Part shown: piece by piece, positions 7,432 to 16,691 of the stretch | Numbering within the stretch: the stretch's first letter is position 1 | How the letters are laid out: every line of letters starts with the position of its first letter | DNA from: Ihuprevotella massiliensis | GTDB lineage: Bacteria; Bacteroidota; Bacteroidia; Bacteroidales; Bacteroidaceae | Assembly: GCA_900095835.1 (NCBI GenBank) | Contig: LT608321.1 | Coordinates: 896,489-960,488, forward strand | Length of the DNA stretch: 64,000 nucleotides | Direction: 5' to 3' | The notes under the pieces: model-generated | Database searches by the model: none | Seen by the model: the letters and a program-made list of their open reading frames with translations, nothing else | Told to the model about the DNA's origin: nothing | Program-made: the position numbers and the translations under genes

Positions 7432-10158
7432 ATGGAACAAGTAAAAAGAGTGTACACTTTTGGTAACGGACAGGCTGAAGGTGATGCTACTATGCGCGAC
7501 CTCCTCGGCGGTAAAGGTGCCAACCTTGCAGAAATGAACAAGATTGGTGTGCCCGTTCCTCCAGGATTCACCATCACCACCGACACCTGTAACGACTATT
7601 ATAAAGTAGGTCAAGAAGAGATTATTCGTCAGCTCACCGACCAAGTGAATGCGGCTATCGCTACTACTGAAGCAAGCATGAACAGCAAGTTTGGCGATCC
7701 CACCAATCCTCTCTTGCTTTCTGTACGTTCTGGTGCTCGTGCTTCAATGCCTGGTATGATGGACACCATCCTCAACCTCGGTTTGAACGACACCGTAGCT
7801 GAAGGTCTTGTAGCTAAGACGGGTAACCCTCACTTCGTTTACGACTCTTATCGCCGTTTCGTGCAAATGTATGGTGATGTCGTGCTCGGCATGAAGCCCG
7901 AAAACAAGGAGGACATCGATCCATTTGAAGCCATCATCGAAGAGGTGAAGGCCATCCGTGGCATCCACCTCGATAAGGATCTCACTGTAGAAGAACTCAA
8001 GGACCTCGTAGAGCTTTTCAAGAAGGCTATCAAAGACAACACGGGTCACGACTTCCCCACTGATCCTAAAGAACAACTCTGGGGCGCTGTGTGCGCTGTG
8101 TTCCGCAGCTGGATGAACGAACGCGCTATTCTCTATCGTAAGATGGAAAGCATTCCCGACGAATGGGGTACGGCTGTGAACGTACAAGCCATGGTGTTCG
8201 GTAACATGGGCGAAACTTCTGCTACTGGTGTATGCTTCAGCCGTGATGCTGGTAACGGTGAAAACCTCTTCAACGGTGAGTATCTCGTTAACGCACAAGG
8301 TGAAGACGTGGTGGCTGGTATCCGCACTCCACAACAAATCACCAAAATCGGCGCTCAACGCTGGGCTGAACGCGCTGGTATCAGCGAGGAAGAACGCGTA
8401 GCTAAATATCCTTCTATGGAAGAGGCTATGCCCGAAATCTATGCTGAACTCGATGCGCTCCAAAACAAGCTCGAACAGCACTACCGCGACATGCAAGACA
8501 TGGAGTTCACCGTACAAGAAGGCAAACTCTGGTTCTTGCAAACTCGTAATGGTAAGCGCACTGGTACCGCTATGGTGAAGATCGCCATCGACCTCCTTCA
8601 CGAAGGTATGATCGACGAAAAGACCGTCATCAAGCGTTGCGAACCCAACAAACTCGATGAGCTCCTCCACCCTGTCTTCAACAAGAAGGCATTGGCTGGT
8701 GCACACGAAATCACCCGCGGTCTTCCTGCTTCTCCTGGTGCAGCTTGCGGTCAAATCGTCTTCCACGCTGACGATGCTGAAGCATGGCACGAAGCAGGTA
8801 AGAAGGTCATCATGGTGCGCATCGAAACTTCTCCCGAAGACCTCGCTGGTATGGCAGCCGCAGAAGGTATCCTCACCGCTCGTGGTGGTATGACCTCTCA
8901 CGCTGCTGTTGTGGCTCGTGGTATGGGTAAGTGCTGTGTGTCTGGTGCTGGTGGCATCGTGGTAGACTACAAGGCTCGCACCCTCACTGTAGACGGCGTG
9001 ACTTTGAAGGAAGGTGATTTCATCTCCTTGAATGGTACTACCGGTTGCGTATATGCTGGTGAAATCCAAACTGAAGCTGCTGAACTCAGCGGTGACTTCT
9101 CAGAATTGATGGACCTCTGCAGCAAGTATGCTAAGCTCCAAGTGCGCACTAACGCTGACACTCCTCAAGATGCAAAAGTGGCTCGCGATTTCGGTGCTGT
9201 AGGTATCGGTCTTTGCCGCACTGAGCACATGTTCTTCGAAGCTGAGAAGATTGTTGCTATGCGCGAAATGATCTTGAGCGAAACCGCTGAAGGTCGCGAA
9301 AAGGCATTGGCAAAGATCCTTCCTTACCAAAAAGCTGACTTCCTCGGCATCTTCCGCGCTATGGATGGTTGCCCCGTGAATGTTCGTCTCCTCGATCCCC
9401 CTCTCCACGAATTCGTACCCCATGATCAAGCTGGTCAAGAGGAAATGGCAAAGGCTATGGGCGTGACTGTAGAATACATCCGCCAACGTGTCAACAGCCT
9501 CGTAGAAGCTAACCCCATGCTCGGTCATCGTGGTTGCCGTCTCGGTAACACCTACCCCGAAATCACTGCTATGCAGACTCGCGCCATCCTCGGTGCTGCT
9601 GTAGAGCTGAAGAAGGAAGGTCTCGATCCTCATCCCGAAATCATGGTGCCTCTCACGGGTATCCTCTATGAGTTTGAAAACCAAGAGAAGGTGATTCGCG
9701 ACACTGCAGCTGCTCTCTTCGCAGAAGAGGGTATGAGCGTAGACTACAAAGTGGGTACGATGATTGAAATCCCCCGTGCTGCTTTGACAGCTAACCGCAT
9801 CGCTACTCGCGCTGAATACTTCTCATTCGGTACCAACGACCTCACGCAGATGACCTTCGGTTATTCTCGTGACGATATCGCTAGCTTCCTCCCCGTTTAT
9901 CTCGAGAAGAAGATTTTGAAGGTAGACCCCTTCCAAGTGCTCGACCAAAACGGCGTAGGTCAGCTCGTGCAAATGGCGGTAGAAAAGGGCCGTGCTGTAC
10001 GTCCCGAACTCAAGTGCGGTATCTGCGGTGAACATGGTGGTGAACCTAGCTCTGTGAAGTTCTGCCACCGCGTAGGTCTCAACTATGTGAGCTGCTCACC
10101 TTTCCGTGTGCCCATCGCTCGTCTCGCTGCTGCCCAAGCTGCTGTCGAAGAACTCTAG
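7432..10158 (+). CDS. ppdK: Pyruvate, phosphate dikinase
   Basis: 908-residue enzyme that interconverts pyruvate + ATP + Pi and PEP + AMP + PPi. Together with PPi-dependent phosphofructokinase (pfp, at the window start) it points to a PPi-linked glycolysis. N-terminal ATP-grasp nucleotide-binding domain (GGKGANLAEM; SVRSGARASMPGMMDT), central swivelling domain with the phosphorylated His490 in GGMTSHAAVVARGMG, and C-terminal PEP/pyruvate TIM barrel ending in GICGEHGG with catalytic Cys865. Length is normal. Codon use is strongly biased, as in highly expressed genes. It has its own promoter and a strong terminator, so it is monocistronic. Confidence 0.97.
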   Translation: MEQVKRVYTFGNGQAEGDATMRDLLGGKGANLAEMNKIGVPVPPGFTITTDTCNDYYKVGQEEIIRQLTDQVNAAIATTEASMNSKFGDPTNPLLLSVRSGARASMPGMMDTILNLGLNDTVAEGLVAKTGNPHFVYDSYRRFVQMYGDVVLGMKPENKEDIDPFEAIIEEVKAIRGIHLDKDLTVEELKDLVELFKKAIKDNTGHDFPTDPKEQLWGAVCAVFRSWMNERAILYRKMESIPDEWGTAVNVQAMVFGNMGETSATGVCFSRDAGNGENLFNGEYLVNAQGEDVVAGIRTPQQITKIGAQRWAERAGISEEERVAKYPSMEEAMPEIYAELDALQNKLEQHYRDMQDMEFTVQEGKLWFLQTRNGKRTGTAMVKIAIDLLHEGMIDEKTVIKRCEPNKLDELLHPVFNKKALAGAHEITRGLPASPGAACGQIVFHADDAEAWHEAGKKVIMVRIETSPEDLAGMAAAEGILTARGGMTSHAAVVARGMGKCCVSGAGGIVVDYKARTLTVDGVTLKEGDFISLNGTTGCVYAGEIQTEAAELSGDFSELMDLCSKYAKLQVRTNADTPQDAKVARDFGAVGIGLCRTEHMFFEAEKIVAMREMILSETAEGREKALAKILPYQKADFLGIFRAMDGCPVNVRLLDPPLHEFVPHDQAGQEEMAKAMGVTVEYIRQRVNSLVEANPMLGHRGCRLGNTYPEITAMQTRAILGAAVELKKEGLDPHPEIMVPLTGILYEFENQEKVIRDTAAALFAEEGMSVDYKVGTMIEIPRAALTANRIATRAEYFSFGTNDLTQMTFGYSRDDIASFLPVYLEKKILKVDPFQVLDQNGVGQLVQMAVEKGRAVRPELKCGICGEHGGEPSSVKFCHRVGLNYVSCSPFRVPIARLAAAQAAVEEL

Positions 10159-10257
10159 TCGAAAAATCTAGGCAAAGAAGTCTAGATCAGAAAGTCTAGA
10201 ATACCATACTCTATCGAAGCATTCCATCGAATGTCTTTGATGAAGACCATAACATCA

Positions 10258-10294
10258 CTTCATCCGCCTCGAAAGAGGTGGATGAAGTTTTTTT
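10258..10294 (+). terminator. Intrinsic terminator of ppdK
   Basis: 13-bp stem (CTTCATCCGCCTC / GAGGTGGATGAAG, one G-T pair) closed by a GAAA tetraloop and followed by seven T residues. Confidence 0.92.
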
Positions 10295-10333
10295 GTAGCT
10301 GTTCAAGAATCACTAGCAGTATTTTCTGACTTG

Positions 10334-10372
10334 TTAAACCCAAATTGGTCATTAGAGCGTAAGGGTACCAGC
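10334..10372 (+). mobile_element. Left-end fragment (B) of the 201-bp MITE-like element
   Basis: TTAAACCCAAATTGGTCATT followed by AGAGCGTAAGGGTACCAG matches the left end of the full copies, then homology stops. The remaining ~280 bases to 10650 contain no supported gene. A 108-codon open frame on the minus strand here reads through this repeat end and is probably spurious. Confidence 0.65.
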
Positions 10373-10639
10373 CTGCAATTTGACCTATACGTCGAATCTT
10401 ACTACGAAAAGCCACAAATTCTTTCCAATGTTTGCAAGATTGGAAAGAATTGACAGGATGCAAAAGACAAATATGACCTATGGAATCGCAGAATAGTAGG
10501 ACTAACAACCTATTATTTGTCGTTCTGTGGGGAGTGCAACAACTATATGTTCGAGCGATTAGAAAGTAGTTTATCGCCATCATCAAGAAACTAGATGAAT
10601 TTAGGCAAAGAAAAAGACCATAGATAAAGACTCAGCCAC

Positions 10640-10707
10640 CCAAAAAGAAAGCAAGCCCCAAGGTTCTTGTTGTGGTTAATCACACACAAACAAGAACAAT
10701 GGGGCTT
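10640..10707 (-). terminator. Terminator of the thiamine operon
   Basis: Long imperfect hairpin: AAGCCCCA at 10653-10660 and TTCTTGTTGTG pair with complements ending at 10707. On the minus strand it is followed by GCTTTCTTTTTGGG, a T-rich tail. It sits ~100 bases past the thiN stop codon. Confidence 0.75.
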
Positions 10708-10805
10708 ACTGTGAAACATAGTATAGAAAGTATTTGGATGACGCCCATCGCCTGCACTAAGTCTGACAGAACAGTGAGGAGAAAGTGCAGACCTACGCAG
10801 AAGTC

Positions 10806-11414
10806 TTAATCTGGCTGGGCAACATAGAGTAAGAAAGTGCCCTTAGCATGCACGGCAATCTCGGGACGAGTGGCAACGTTGAGGGTGCCCTGCCAGAGTT
10901 TAGTGAAATCATAGAGGGGATATTGCAAGCCCTCGGCAGAGAAATAGCTTGCGCCAAAATTCCAAATGGAGATTTCCTGCCCCACATCCACCGTCAGACG
11001 CTTGGTGTCGCAGCAAGGATAGAAGGTGCCAAAGTCGCTCACCATGATCACCTCACGGTGTTCCTCAGCATAGTCCATGAGCAAAGCCAGATTTGCCAAG
11101 GCATGGTCTTCACGCTTGCCCGTAGCCCCGAGAATCACATACTCATCACGACGCCCCAACTTGAGACAGTGGTGAAAAGTCTTGGAGAGATCATTGGTCT
11201 CCTGTTCGGCAATGCGCACGATGCGATCAGCAAAAGAAGTTGCCACTTCGGGAGCTATCGAATCGCCATCGCCCACAATGACATCAGGATGGAAGCCCGC
11301 AGCCACACAAGCATTGGCAGCGCCATCGCAACAAGCGATGAAATCTGCCTCACGCAGGTATTGCAAGGCACGCTCTGTCGTAGGAAAGAGCCCAGAAGCA
11401 AGAATTACGGTCAT
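10806..11414 (-). CDS. thiN: Thiamine pyrophosphokinase
   Basis: 202-residue enzyme that transfers pyrophosphate from ATP to thiamine, giving the cofactor TPP in the cytoplasm. Diagnostic motifs in order: ACCDGAAN, IVGDGDS, QETNDLSK, LGATGKREDH (family pattern GA.GGR.DH). It is the last gene of the riboswitch-controlled operon omr1-pnuT-thiN, 61 bases after the transporter. The operon thus covers outer-membrane uptake, inner-membrane uptake and metabolic trapping of thiamine. Length is normal. Confidence 0.93.
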   Translation of the reverse strand: MTVILASGLFPTTERALQYLREADFIACCDGAANACVAAGFHPDVIVGDGDSIAPEVATSFADRIVRIAEQETNDLSKTFHHCLKLGRRDEYVILGATGKREDHALANLALLMDYAEEHREVIMVSDFGTFYPCCDTKRLTVDVGQEISIWNFGASYFSAEGLQYPLYDFTKLWQGTLNVATRPEIAVHAKGTFLLYVAQPD

Positions 11415-11475
11415 AACTAGTCAACGCTAGAAGGTAAGAAAAAGAGTACAAAGAAAATAGCCACTAGTCCATGTG

Positions 11476-12138
11476 CTATGCTGCCACCTGTTGTTGCTGG
11501 TGGAGCTTTCTCCACTCCAGCCAACCCACCACAGACATCACGAGATAGAGGAAAAAGAGACCAGCCCAGAAATAATTGAGTTGCAGCACATACATCCCCA
11601 CATAGCCCAGATTCACGACGATCCAAATGAGCCAATGCTCCATATATTTGCGAGAAATGAGCCACATCCCAGTGCAACTTAAGGCGGTGGCAAAGGCATC
11701 GAGCAACGGAGTTTGCGGCACTGCCACTGAAATGCCAAGGAAGGAATCCCCCAGCAACTGCTGCACATGTCTTAAAAAGCCGTAGAACAACAACAGTAAT
11801 AGTGTAGAAATCAGCAATAAGGGAAGATATTTCCGGCGCGGTGTTGTATAAATGAGAAACACACCTTCTTCGGTCACCTCCTCGTGCTTGAAGAAGATGG
11901 CTTGCACTGCGACGAGCAGATAATAAACAAAAAGCCCAGCCGTGGCAAAGTTGCCTTGCACAAAATTGACATAGATAAATGGCAAGGCATTGAGCGCAGA
12001 GGCTACCCAAAACTTCGGACTTGCTTTGTATTGTAAATAGACATAAGGGATGCCCAAAAGCGTGCCCAAGAGCACCAGTGCGCCATTCACCACATTGTCG
12101 GGCGAAAAGAAGAGGAGAAATTCAGAAAAGCTGGTCAT
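11476..12138 (-). CDS. pnuT: PnuC-family thiamine transporter (PnuT)
   Basis: 220-residue inner-membrane protein of the PnuC family with seven or so hydrophobic segments and the family's C-terminal signature (EHWLIWIVVNLGYVGMYV, then LYLVMSVVGWLEW). By sequence alone it could carry nicotinamide riboside. Its place between a TonB receptor and thiamine pyrophosphokinase, all behind a TPP riboswitch, matches the known Bacteroidetes thiamine gene order and makes thiamine the likely substrate. PnuC-type carriers work by facilitated diffusion, and phosphorylation by ThiN traps the substrate. Confidence 0.88.
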   Translation of the reverse strand: MTSFSEFLLFFSPDNVVNGALVLLGTLLGIPYVYLQYKASPKFWVASALNALPFIYVNFVQGNFATAGLFVYYLLVAVQAIFFKHEEVTEEGVFLIYTTPRRKYLPLLLISTLLLLLFYGFLRHVQQLLGDSFLGISVAVPQTPLLDAFATALSCTGMWLISRKYMEHWLIWIVVNLGYVGMYVLQLNYFWAGLFFLYLVMSVVGWLEWRKLHQQQQVAA

Positions 12139-12162
12139 ATCTTAGAGACGAAAAAGAAAACG

Positions 12163-12203
12163 ACTGCCACTTGTCACTATCATCGACAGCAACAAGTGGC
12201 AGT
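12163..12203 (-). terminator. Hairpin between the TonB receptor and pnuT
   Basis: Perfect 12-bp stem (ACTGCCACTTGT, 12163-12174, complement at 12192-12203). On the minus strand it is followed by CGTTTTCTTTTTCG, so it can act as a partial terminator that lowers pnuT-thiN expression relative to the receptor. An mRNA-processing or stability role is the alternative. Confidence 0.65.
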
Positions 12204-12281
12204 GCGTCAGACAATTCGCGTGCCATATCAGGAAATCCTTGCCGTGGCGTGCGAGAACCTGACGGCACTAACAGAGGGCTA

Positions 12282-14459
12282 CTAGAACTTCAAGGAGAGA
12301 TTGACCATGAAGTTGCGCCCCGCCATGGGATAGAAGCGAGGATCGCTCATGATTTCGTTGGTAGCACTCAAATAGGATTGTGAGTATCCGTTGGTTTCAT
12401 ACATCGTGTCGAGGAGGTTATACACGGTGCCTCCCACGGTGATTTCCTTGAAACCACGGAGTTTGAAGGTGTAGCTTGCATTGAGGTGCGACACAAAGTA
12501 GGCATCGAGCGAGTTTTCCTTCATTTCCAGGTTGTCGAGATATTGACTGCCCACATATTGTGAGGTCAAACTAGCGGCAAATCCTTTGTAGTTGTAGGCA
12601 AGAATGCTATTCGCCACGACAGCTGGAGAGAAAGAAATCGTGGTACTACTCTTGGTGGGCAGAGCCACAGACTTTTCCCAGTTGGCATCGGGAAGATAAG
12701 GCGTGTAGTCCTTGATTTTATTCTCGCTCAACGACACATTGATGTCCCAGCGGAAGTGCTGACTGGGCTTCCAAGCACCAGCCAACTCCACACCCATGCG
12801 GTAGCTCTTCGCCACATTTTCAGACACCGCTTCGCCAATGTCGTTCAAACGTCCATTGAGCACAAACTGGTTCTTGTAGTCCATGAAATAACCACCCACG
12901 GAGGCTTCCCAAGTGCGGTTAGCGATGCGATAGCCCACCTCATAGTCCATGAGACGCTCCGCCAGAGGAGAGTGCGCATTGTCAAACTCCTTCTCGTAGT
13001 TGTTGCGCGTTGGTTCGCGATGCGCCACACTCAGCGAAGCATAAGCCTGCTGGTTGGGAGCGATGAGCCAAGTGGCACCCACTTTGGGGTTGAAGAAGTG
13101 GAACTCCTCGTTGGTGTCGTGCACCGCCTTCTTGTCCGACGTACCGTCGATGCGGTAATCGATGTTGCGATATTGGAGGTCGGCAAAGAGGTTGAGCTGA
13201 TTGAAGAGCTTATAATTGGCACGTGCAAAGATGTTGTAGTCCAACTTCTTACCCGTGTTGTCGTAATATCTACGCTTCGTGTCGAGCGTGCCCACATAGT
13301 CCTTCACCCAATGCACTTCACCAAAGTGGTCATTGTTGAAGTAGTTGAGCGCTTGTCCGAAAGTGAAATCAAAACCACCATCCTTGTATTCCAAAGAAGT
13401 GATGGCACCGCCGAAGTTGCCTTCAAGGTTCTTGCGACGCACGATGTCAGTCTTCGCGATTTCTTTGCCATTGAGCAAGAAAGGCTTCAGTCCGAAACTC
13501 TTCAGTTTCTTGTTGTTTTTATATTCTTCGTAGTAACCAAAGCCATAGGTGTAGTGCAAAGCTGCGTTGAAATTCCAATGCTCGTCGATGCGCTGCGTGA
13601 GCAGAGCTTGAGCGTGCTGTTGGAAATAGTAGTCAATCTGATTATCATAGAATGACTTTGTGGCATTGATGTATCCGTTAGGGTTGTAGGTGCGGTTGGT
13701 CTTGAGCTGCTCACGGCTGATACCATCCCACGCATGGTAGGTGCGCTCCTTACCACCGAAGGCGATGAGCTTCAAAGTCGTTCCTTCGTTGATGTAAGCC
13801 AACTGAGCGAAATAGGAACCCAGGCGAGCAGAACTGCGGTCGCGATAGCCTTCGGAAGAGAGGTAAGACAGACGGGCATCAAAAGTCCAATGATTGGCAA
13901 ACAAACCCGTACCAGCCTTCACTGTGTTTTTGGTGGTATTGAACGATCCAAACGAACCAGCATACAAGGCATAAGGCGATGCACTCAAGCGGTCGGTGGT
14001 CATGTTCACACTCGCGCCAAAAGCAGCCGCACCATTGGTGGAGGTGCCCACACCGCGTTGGAGCTGAATGTCATTGACCGACGACACCAAGTCGGGCGTG
14101 TCCACCCAATAGAAGGTGTGCGCCTCAGGGTCGTTGAGGGGAATGCCGTTGTTGGTCACATTGATGCGCTCGCCCACGGTGCCACGCACGCGCAAGCTGG
14201 TGTAGCCAATGCCAGTGCCGGCATCGGATGTAGTCACCACATTGGGAAGAGTGGAAAGAAGGAAGGGGATGTCTTGCCCGAAATTCACCTTTTCAATCGC
14301 TTTTTTGTCGAGGTTTGAAAAGGCGAGAGGGGTTTTGTTGGTAGCACGATTGGTCACTACTTGAGCTTCGCCCAAATGTTTCGTGCGAGTGGTATCCGCC
14401 TTTTGGGCAGATGCCACTAAAGCTGCCGCAAAGCAGCTCAGGAGAATGGTTTTTCTCAT
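12282..14459 (-). CDS. omr1: TonB-dependent outer-membrane receptor for thiamine (Omr1 type)
   Basis: 725-residue TonB-dependent transporter. Signal peptide (MRKTILLSCFAAALVASAQ), TonB-box region (GEAQVVTNRATNK), plug domain (~35-150, including TSLRVRGTVGERINVTNNGIPL and GAAAFGASVNM), then a 22-strand beta-barrel ending in the terminal aromatic NFMVNLSLKF. The substrate is assigned from context: the mRNA begins with a TPP riboswitch, and pnuT and thiN follow. Bacteroidetes receptors in this position are the described thiamine receptors. No CarboxypepD-like N-terminal extension is present, so it is not SusC-like. Confidence 0.9.
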   Translation of the reverse strand: MRKTILLSCFAAALVASAQKADTTRTKHLGEAQVVTNRATNKTPLAFSNLDKKAIEKVNFGQDIPFLLSTLPNVVTTSDAGTGIGYTSLRVRGTVGERINVTNNGIPLNDPEAHTFYWVDTPDLVSSVNDIQLQRGVGTSTNGAAAFGASVNMTTDRLSASPYALYAGSFGSFNTTKNTVKAGTGLFANHWTFDARLSYLSSEGYRDRSSARLGSYFAQLAYINEGTTLKLIAFGGKERTYHAWDGISREQLKTNRTYNPNGYINATKSFYDNQIDYYFQQHAQALLTQRIDEHWNFNAALHYTYGFGYYEEYKNNKKLKSFGLKPFLLNGKEIAKTDIVRRKNLEGNFGGAITSLEYKDGGFDFTFGQALNYFNNDHFGEVHWVKDYVGTLDTKRRYYDNTGKKLDYNIFARANYKLFNQLNLFADLQYRNIDYRIDGTSDKKAVHDTNEEFHFFNPKVGATWLIAPNQQAYASLSVAHREPTRNNYEKEFDNAHSPLAERLMDYEVGYRIANRTWEASVGGYFMDYKNQFVLNGRLNDIGEAVSENVAKSYRMGVELAGAWKPSQHFRWDINVSLSENKIKDYTPYLPDANWEKSVALPTKSSTTISFSPAVVANSILAYNYKGFAASLTSQYVGSQYLDNLEMKENSLDAYFVSHLNASYTFKLRGFKEITVGGTVYNLLDTMYETNGYSQSYLSATNEIMSDPRFYPMAGRNFMVNLSLKF

Positions 14460-14475
14460 TAGAAACTATTTTAAT

Positions 14476-14552
14476 TACTACGCCGGCATTATCCGGTTCA
14501 GTTTATAAGGGTGTATTCTCAGCTCCATAGTTATCGGGGCACCCCCTTAAAA
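14476..14552 (-). ncRNA. TPP riboswitch (THI element)
   Basis: On the minus strand: GGGGGTGCCCC near 14545, GCTGAGAATACACCC (14510-14524), then GAACCGGATAATGCCGGCG (14481-14499) and TAG. These are the conserved TPP aptamer segments: CTGAGA for the pyrimidine-binding helix and the GGATAATGCC hairpin for the pyrophosphate-binding helix. It ends ~17 bases before the TonB receptor ATG with no terminator in between, so control is probably at translation start. Confidence 0.95.
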
Positions 14553-14559
14553 TCGGCTG

Positions 14560-14567
14560 CAAAGGTA
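14560..14567 (-). promoter_or_regulatory. -7 element of the thiamine operon
   Basis: TACCTTTG on the minus strand (CAAAGGTA on plus), matching TAnnTTTG. Transcription would begin at about 14553-14556, exactly at the 5' edge of the TPP aptamer. No clear TTTG at the usual -33 distance. Confidence 0.6.
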
Positions 14568-14679
14568 GCGATTTATTTCGAGATGAGGGGAGAATACACC
14601 CACATTCTACCCTTTTCTGTGATTTTCAAGGCGTGAATGCCTTTTCTTTCTCGAAAAATAGTAACTTTGTGGCAACCTT

Positions 14680-14880
14680 TTAACCCAAATCGGATCATTA
14701 GATCCTGAACAGATTTTATTGGTTTGTTGAGCAGATTGTTTATCGTTGGCTCGAAGGCGTAGCGGGCTACGGCGAGAACGAACGAAAGACAAGATGCCAA
14801 CAAGAAAAAAAAGAGGTCAGGAAGTAATCTTTTCCATTACCAGTAGCGCTTTTACGGTCTAATGACCGATTGGGGTTTAA
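14680..14880 (-). mobile_element. 201-bp MITE-like element, full copy (C)
   Basis: Bounded by TTAACCCAAATCGGATCATT (left on plus) and AATGACCGATTGGGGTTTAA (right). These ends are inverted repeats of each other. It is exactly 201 bp and is the reverse complement (about 85% identical by eye) of the copy at 28164. It contains the self-complementary core GGCGTAGCGGGCTACGGC. It encodes no protein, consistent with a non-autonomous element moved by a transposase elsewhere. Confidence 0.85.
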
Positions 14881-14972
14881 GCTAGAGGTCCTAGCACGAT
14901 TTCCAAGGTGTAATCATGCACTGCGCCTGCTGAAATGATGTTTTTCACACACTGCAAACCGATATCTTCTCT

Positions 14973-15749
14973 ATGAAAAAGAATACACCTTCTTCTACTC
15001 GCACCCAACAAGGGTGGCTCGCTCTCGCCATGGCACTGGTGCTCGTGGCAGCGGTGAAAATATGGATACTTCCCCTTTTTTCTTCCTCCGCCCCCACAAA
15101 GGCTGTGTCCACTTCCCCAGCAGAACAACAGGAAATTGTGGCATTTGAGCAACAGCGGTTGCGCGATTCGCTGGCGCGTGTGGAGAAATGGGCAGCTGAA
15201 CGCAAAGCACGACAATGGGCACGCGAGGAGCGCGAACGTGCCTACCAAGCGCAGCATGCCCAATGGGAAGCGGAGAAAGCTGCACGCGCGGCACAGCGTG
15301 CGGCGCAACAAGCACGCTACGACAGCCTCGTGCGCAGCCGTCCGCAAAAGCTCGCCAAAGGAGCGCAGCTGGATGCTAATGCTGCCGACACTACGCAGTG
15401 GCAGCGAGTGCCTGGGGTGGGACGTGCCTACGCCCAAGCCATCGTGCGCTATCGACAACGACTTGGTGGCTTCGTCTCCACCGCACAACTTCACGACATC
15501 GACCGATTGCCCCACGACATCGACCGCTATGTCACTCTTGCTCCCCACCCCACAGTTCACCGCATCGCTGTGAATCGTGCCACCTTCAAAGAACTTCTGC
15601 AGCATCCTTATCTCAACTACGAACAGGTAAAAGCCATCGTGCACCACCGCCAACGCATCGGACCCTTGCGCGACTGGGACGACCTGCGCGGAAATGCCGC
15701 CTTCACCGATAAGGATTTCGAGCGACTACAACCTTATTTTTCTTTTTGA
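14973..15749 (+). CDS. Helix-hairpin-helix (ComEA-like) membrane-anchored protein
   Basis: 258 residues. One N-terminal membrane segment (~15-36), then a strongly charged Ala/Arg/Glu/Gln-rich helix (~50-125, probable coiled coil), then two helix-hairpin-helix modules: VPGVGRAYAQAIVRYR (~148-163) and NYEQVKAIVHHRQRIGPL (~215-233), each with the family pattern of a small-residue hairpin followed by Y/H-R and GxF/GPL. HhH pairs bind DNA backbone. ComEA-like proteins of this layout take DNA into the periplasm during natural transformation, but Bacteroidetes members are usually called only HhH proteins. DNA binding is likely; the uptake role is inferred. Confidence 0.82.
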   Translation: MKKNTPSSTRTQQGWLALAMALVLVAAVKIWILPLFSSSAPTKAVSTSPAEQQEIVAFEQQRLRDSLARVEKWAAERKARQWAREERERAYQAQHAQWEAEKAARAAQRAAQQARYDSLVRSRPQKLAKGAQLDANAADTTQWQRVPGVGRAYAQAIVRYRQRLGGFVSTAQLHDIDRLPHDIDRYVTLAPHPTVHRIAVNRATFKELLQHPYLNYEQVKAIVHHRQRIGPLRDWDDLRGNAAFTDKDFERLQPYFSF

Positions 15750-16017
15750 AATCACTCGATTTTAAGCATTTATATTTTTCTGGTTGGACATGAGCCGTTT
15801 CACAACCAACTTTTTCTGTGTCATACCTCTTTACTAAAAACATCATTACTCTTTATAAACTCCCCATTCCGCTTAATTACTTGCTTCATTTCTCTGAACG
15901 ATACATTTCGTGCTTGCGCTCAATGAAGTACAGAACAAAGAAAGTACATTGAAATCTCACCCTTCAGCACGAACAATCAATCCATCTAAAAACACCTTCA
16001 CGATTGCACAGCCACGA

Positions 16018-16120
16018 ATGTCGGACATTTCCGAAAAAATCTCCGACATTTCTCAGAAAATCTCCCACGTTTTTGGAAAAAACTCCCACGTTTTTCCGAA
16101 AACGTCCGACTTTTTTGTCC
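16018..16120 (-). repeat. 21-bp tandem repeat array, NVGDF family, locus 2
   Basis: Five units of 21 bases on the minus strand (plus-strand form ATCTCCCACGTTTTTGGAAAA). The minus-strand reading gives K-N-V-G-V-F-S, K-N-V-G-D-F-L, R-N-V-G-D-F-F and so on without stops. Same family as 2049, 31182 and 52716. Confidence 0.88.
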
Positions 16121-16678
16121 CTACATCGCCTTAGTTTTCTGAAAAGCTAATTTCCGCCGAAATATCCCACTAATGTTGAGCAATAAAAAGATGCGAAGAC
16201 GAAATAGAAATTTCTGACATCCGAATCGCTCACCACCTTGATTATGGTGACAATGACGAAAACCTATTTTATAAGGTAAAGGAAGTTGCGAAAATAAATG
16301 CGAAAAGAAAAGGATATAAAAACATAAAAAACTATCAACAACAGGATTTAAACAGCACCTCCCTAAAATAGAAATAGTTTTCTTACGAATATCTCTTTCC
16401 AGATTACGCATCATCCTTTTGGAAATCTCCAAAATGCCTGATTTCAAACATCGGAAAATCGCGCACAAGAAGATGAACAAAGATTACCAGAAATCATTTT
16501 TCGCACGTTTGCACAACCACAAAATTGAGCAAAGATGCAAATAGTTTCCCAGCAAACCAAATTTCTTTATAGACACTTTAATGTATAGTATGACAACCAC
16601 AACTAGAAATCTATGTTAAAATCATCGATAAGATAAATATTCAAAAGTATTAGAATAGGTTTCTTGCATTAAATACAC

Positions 16679-16686
16679 TATTTTTG
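16679..16686 (+). promoter_or_regulatory. -7 element immediately before rprX
   Basis: TATTTTTG matches TAnnTTTG. Only five bases separate it from the rprX ATG at 16692, which would give a leaderless or nearly leaderless mRNA. TTG lies 12 bases upstream (16664-16666) rather than at the usual 19-20. Confidence 0.55.
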
Positions 16687-16691
16687 CAGGT

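Larger units (their letters stand above)
15750..16691. other. Long AT-rich non-coding gap
   Basis: About 940 bases with no supported gene. It holds an inverted NVGDF-type array (16018-16120) and, at its right end, the -7 element of the histidine kinase gene. Open frames on either strand here (for example minus 16121-16480) have low-complexity, Phe/Leu/Arg-rich translations without domain signatures. Confidence 0.6.

Noticed and set aside
10260-10586. 108-codon minus-strand open frame
   Set aside because: It overlaps the ppdK terminator and a MITE end, has no ribosome-binding context and no family resemblance; probably chance.
16121-16480. 119-codon minus-strand open frame in the gap before rprX
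   Set aside because: Low-complexity Phe/Leu/Arg-rich translation, no start context and no recognisable signal or domain.
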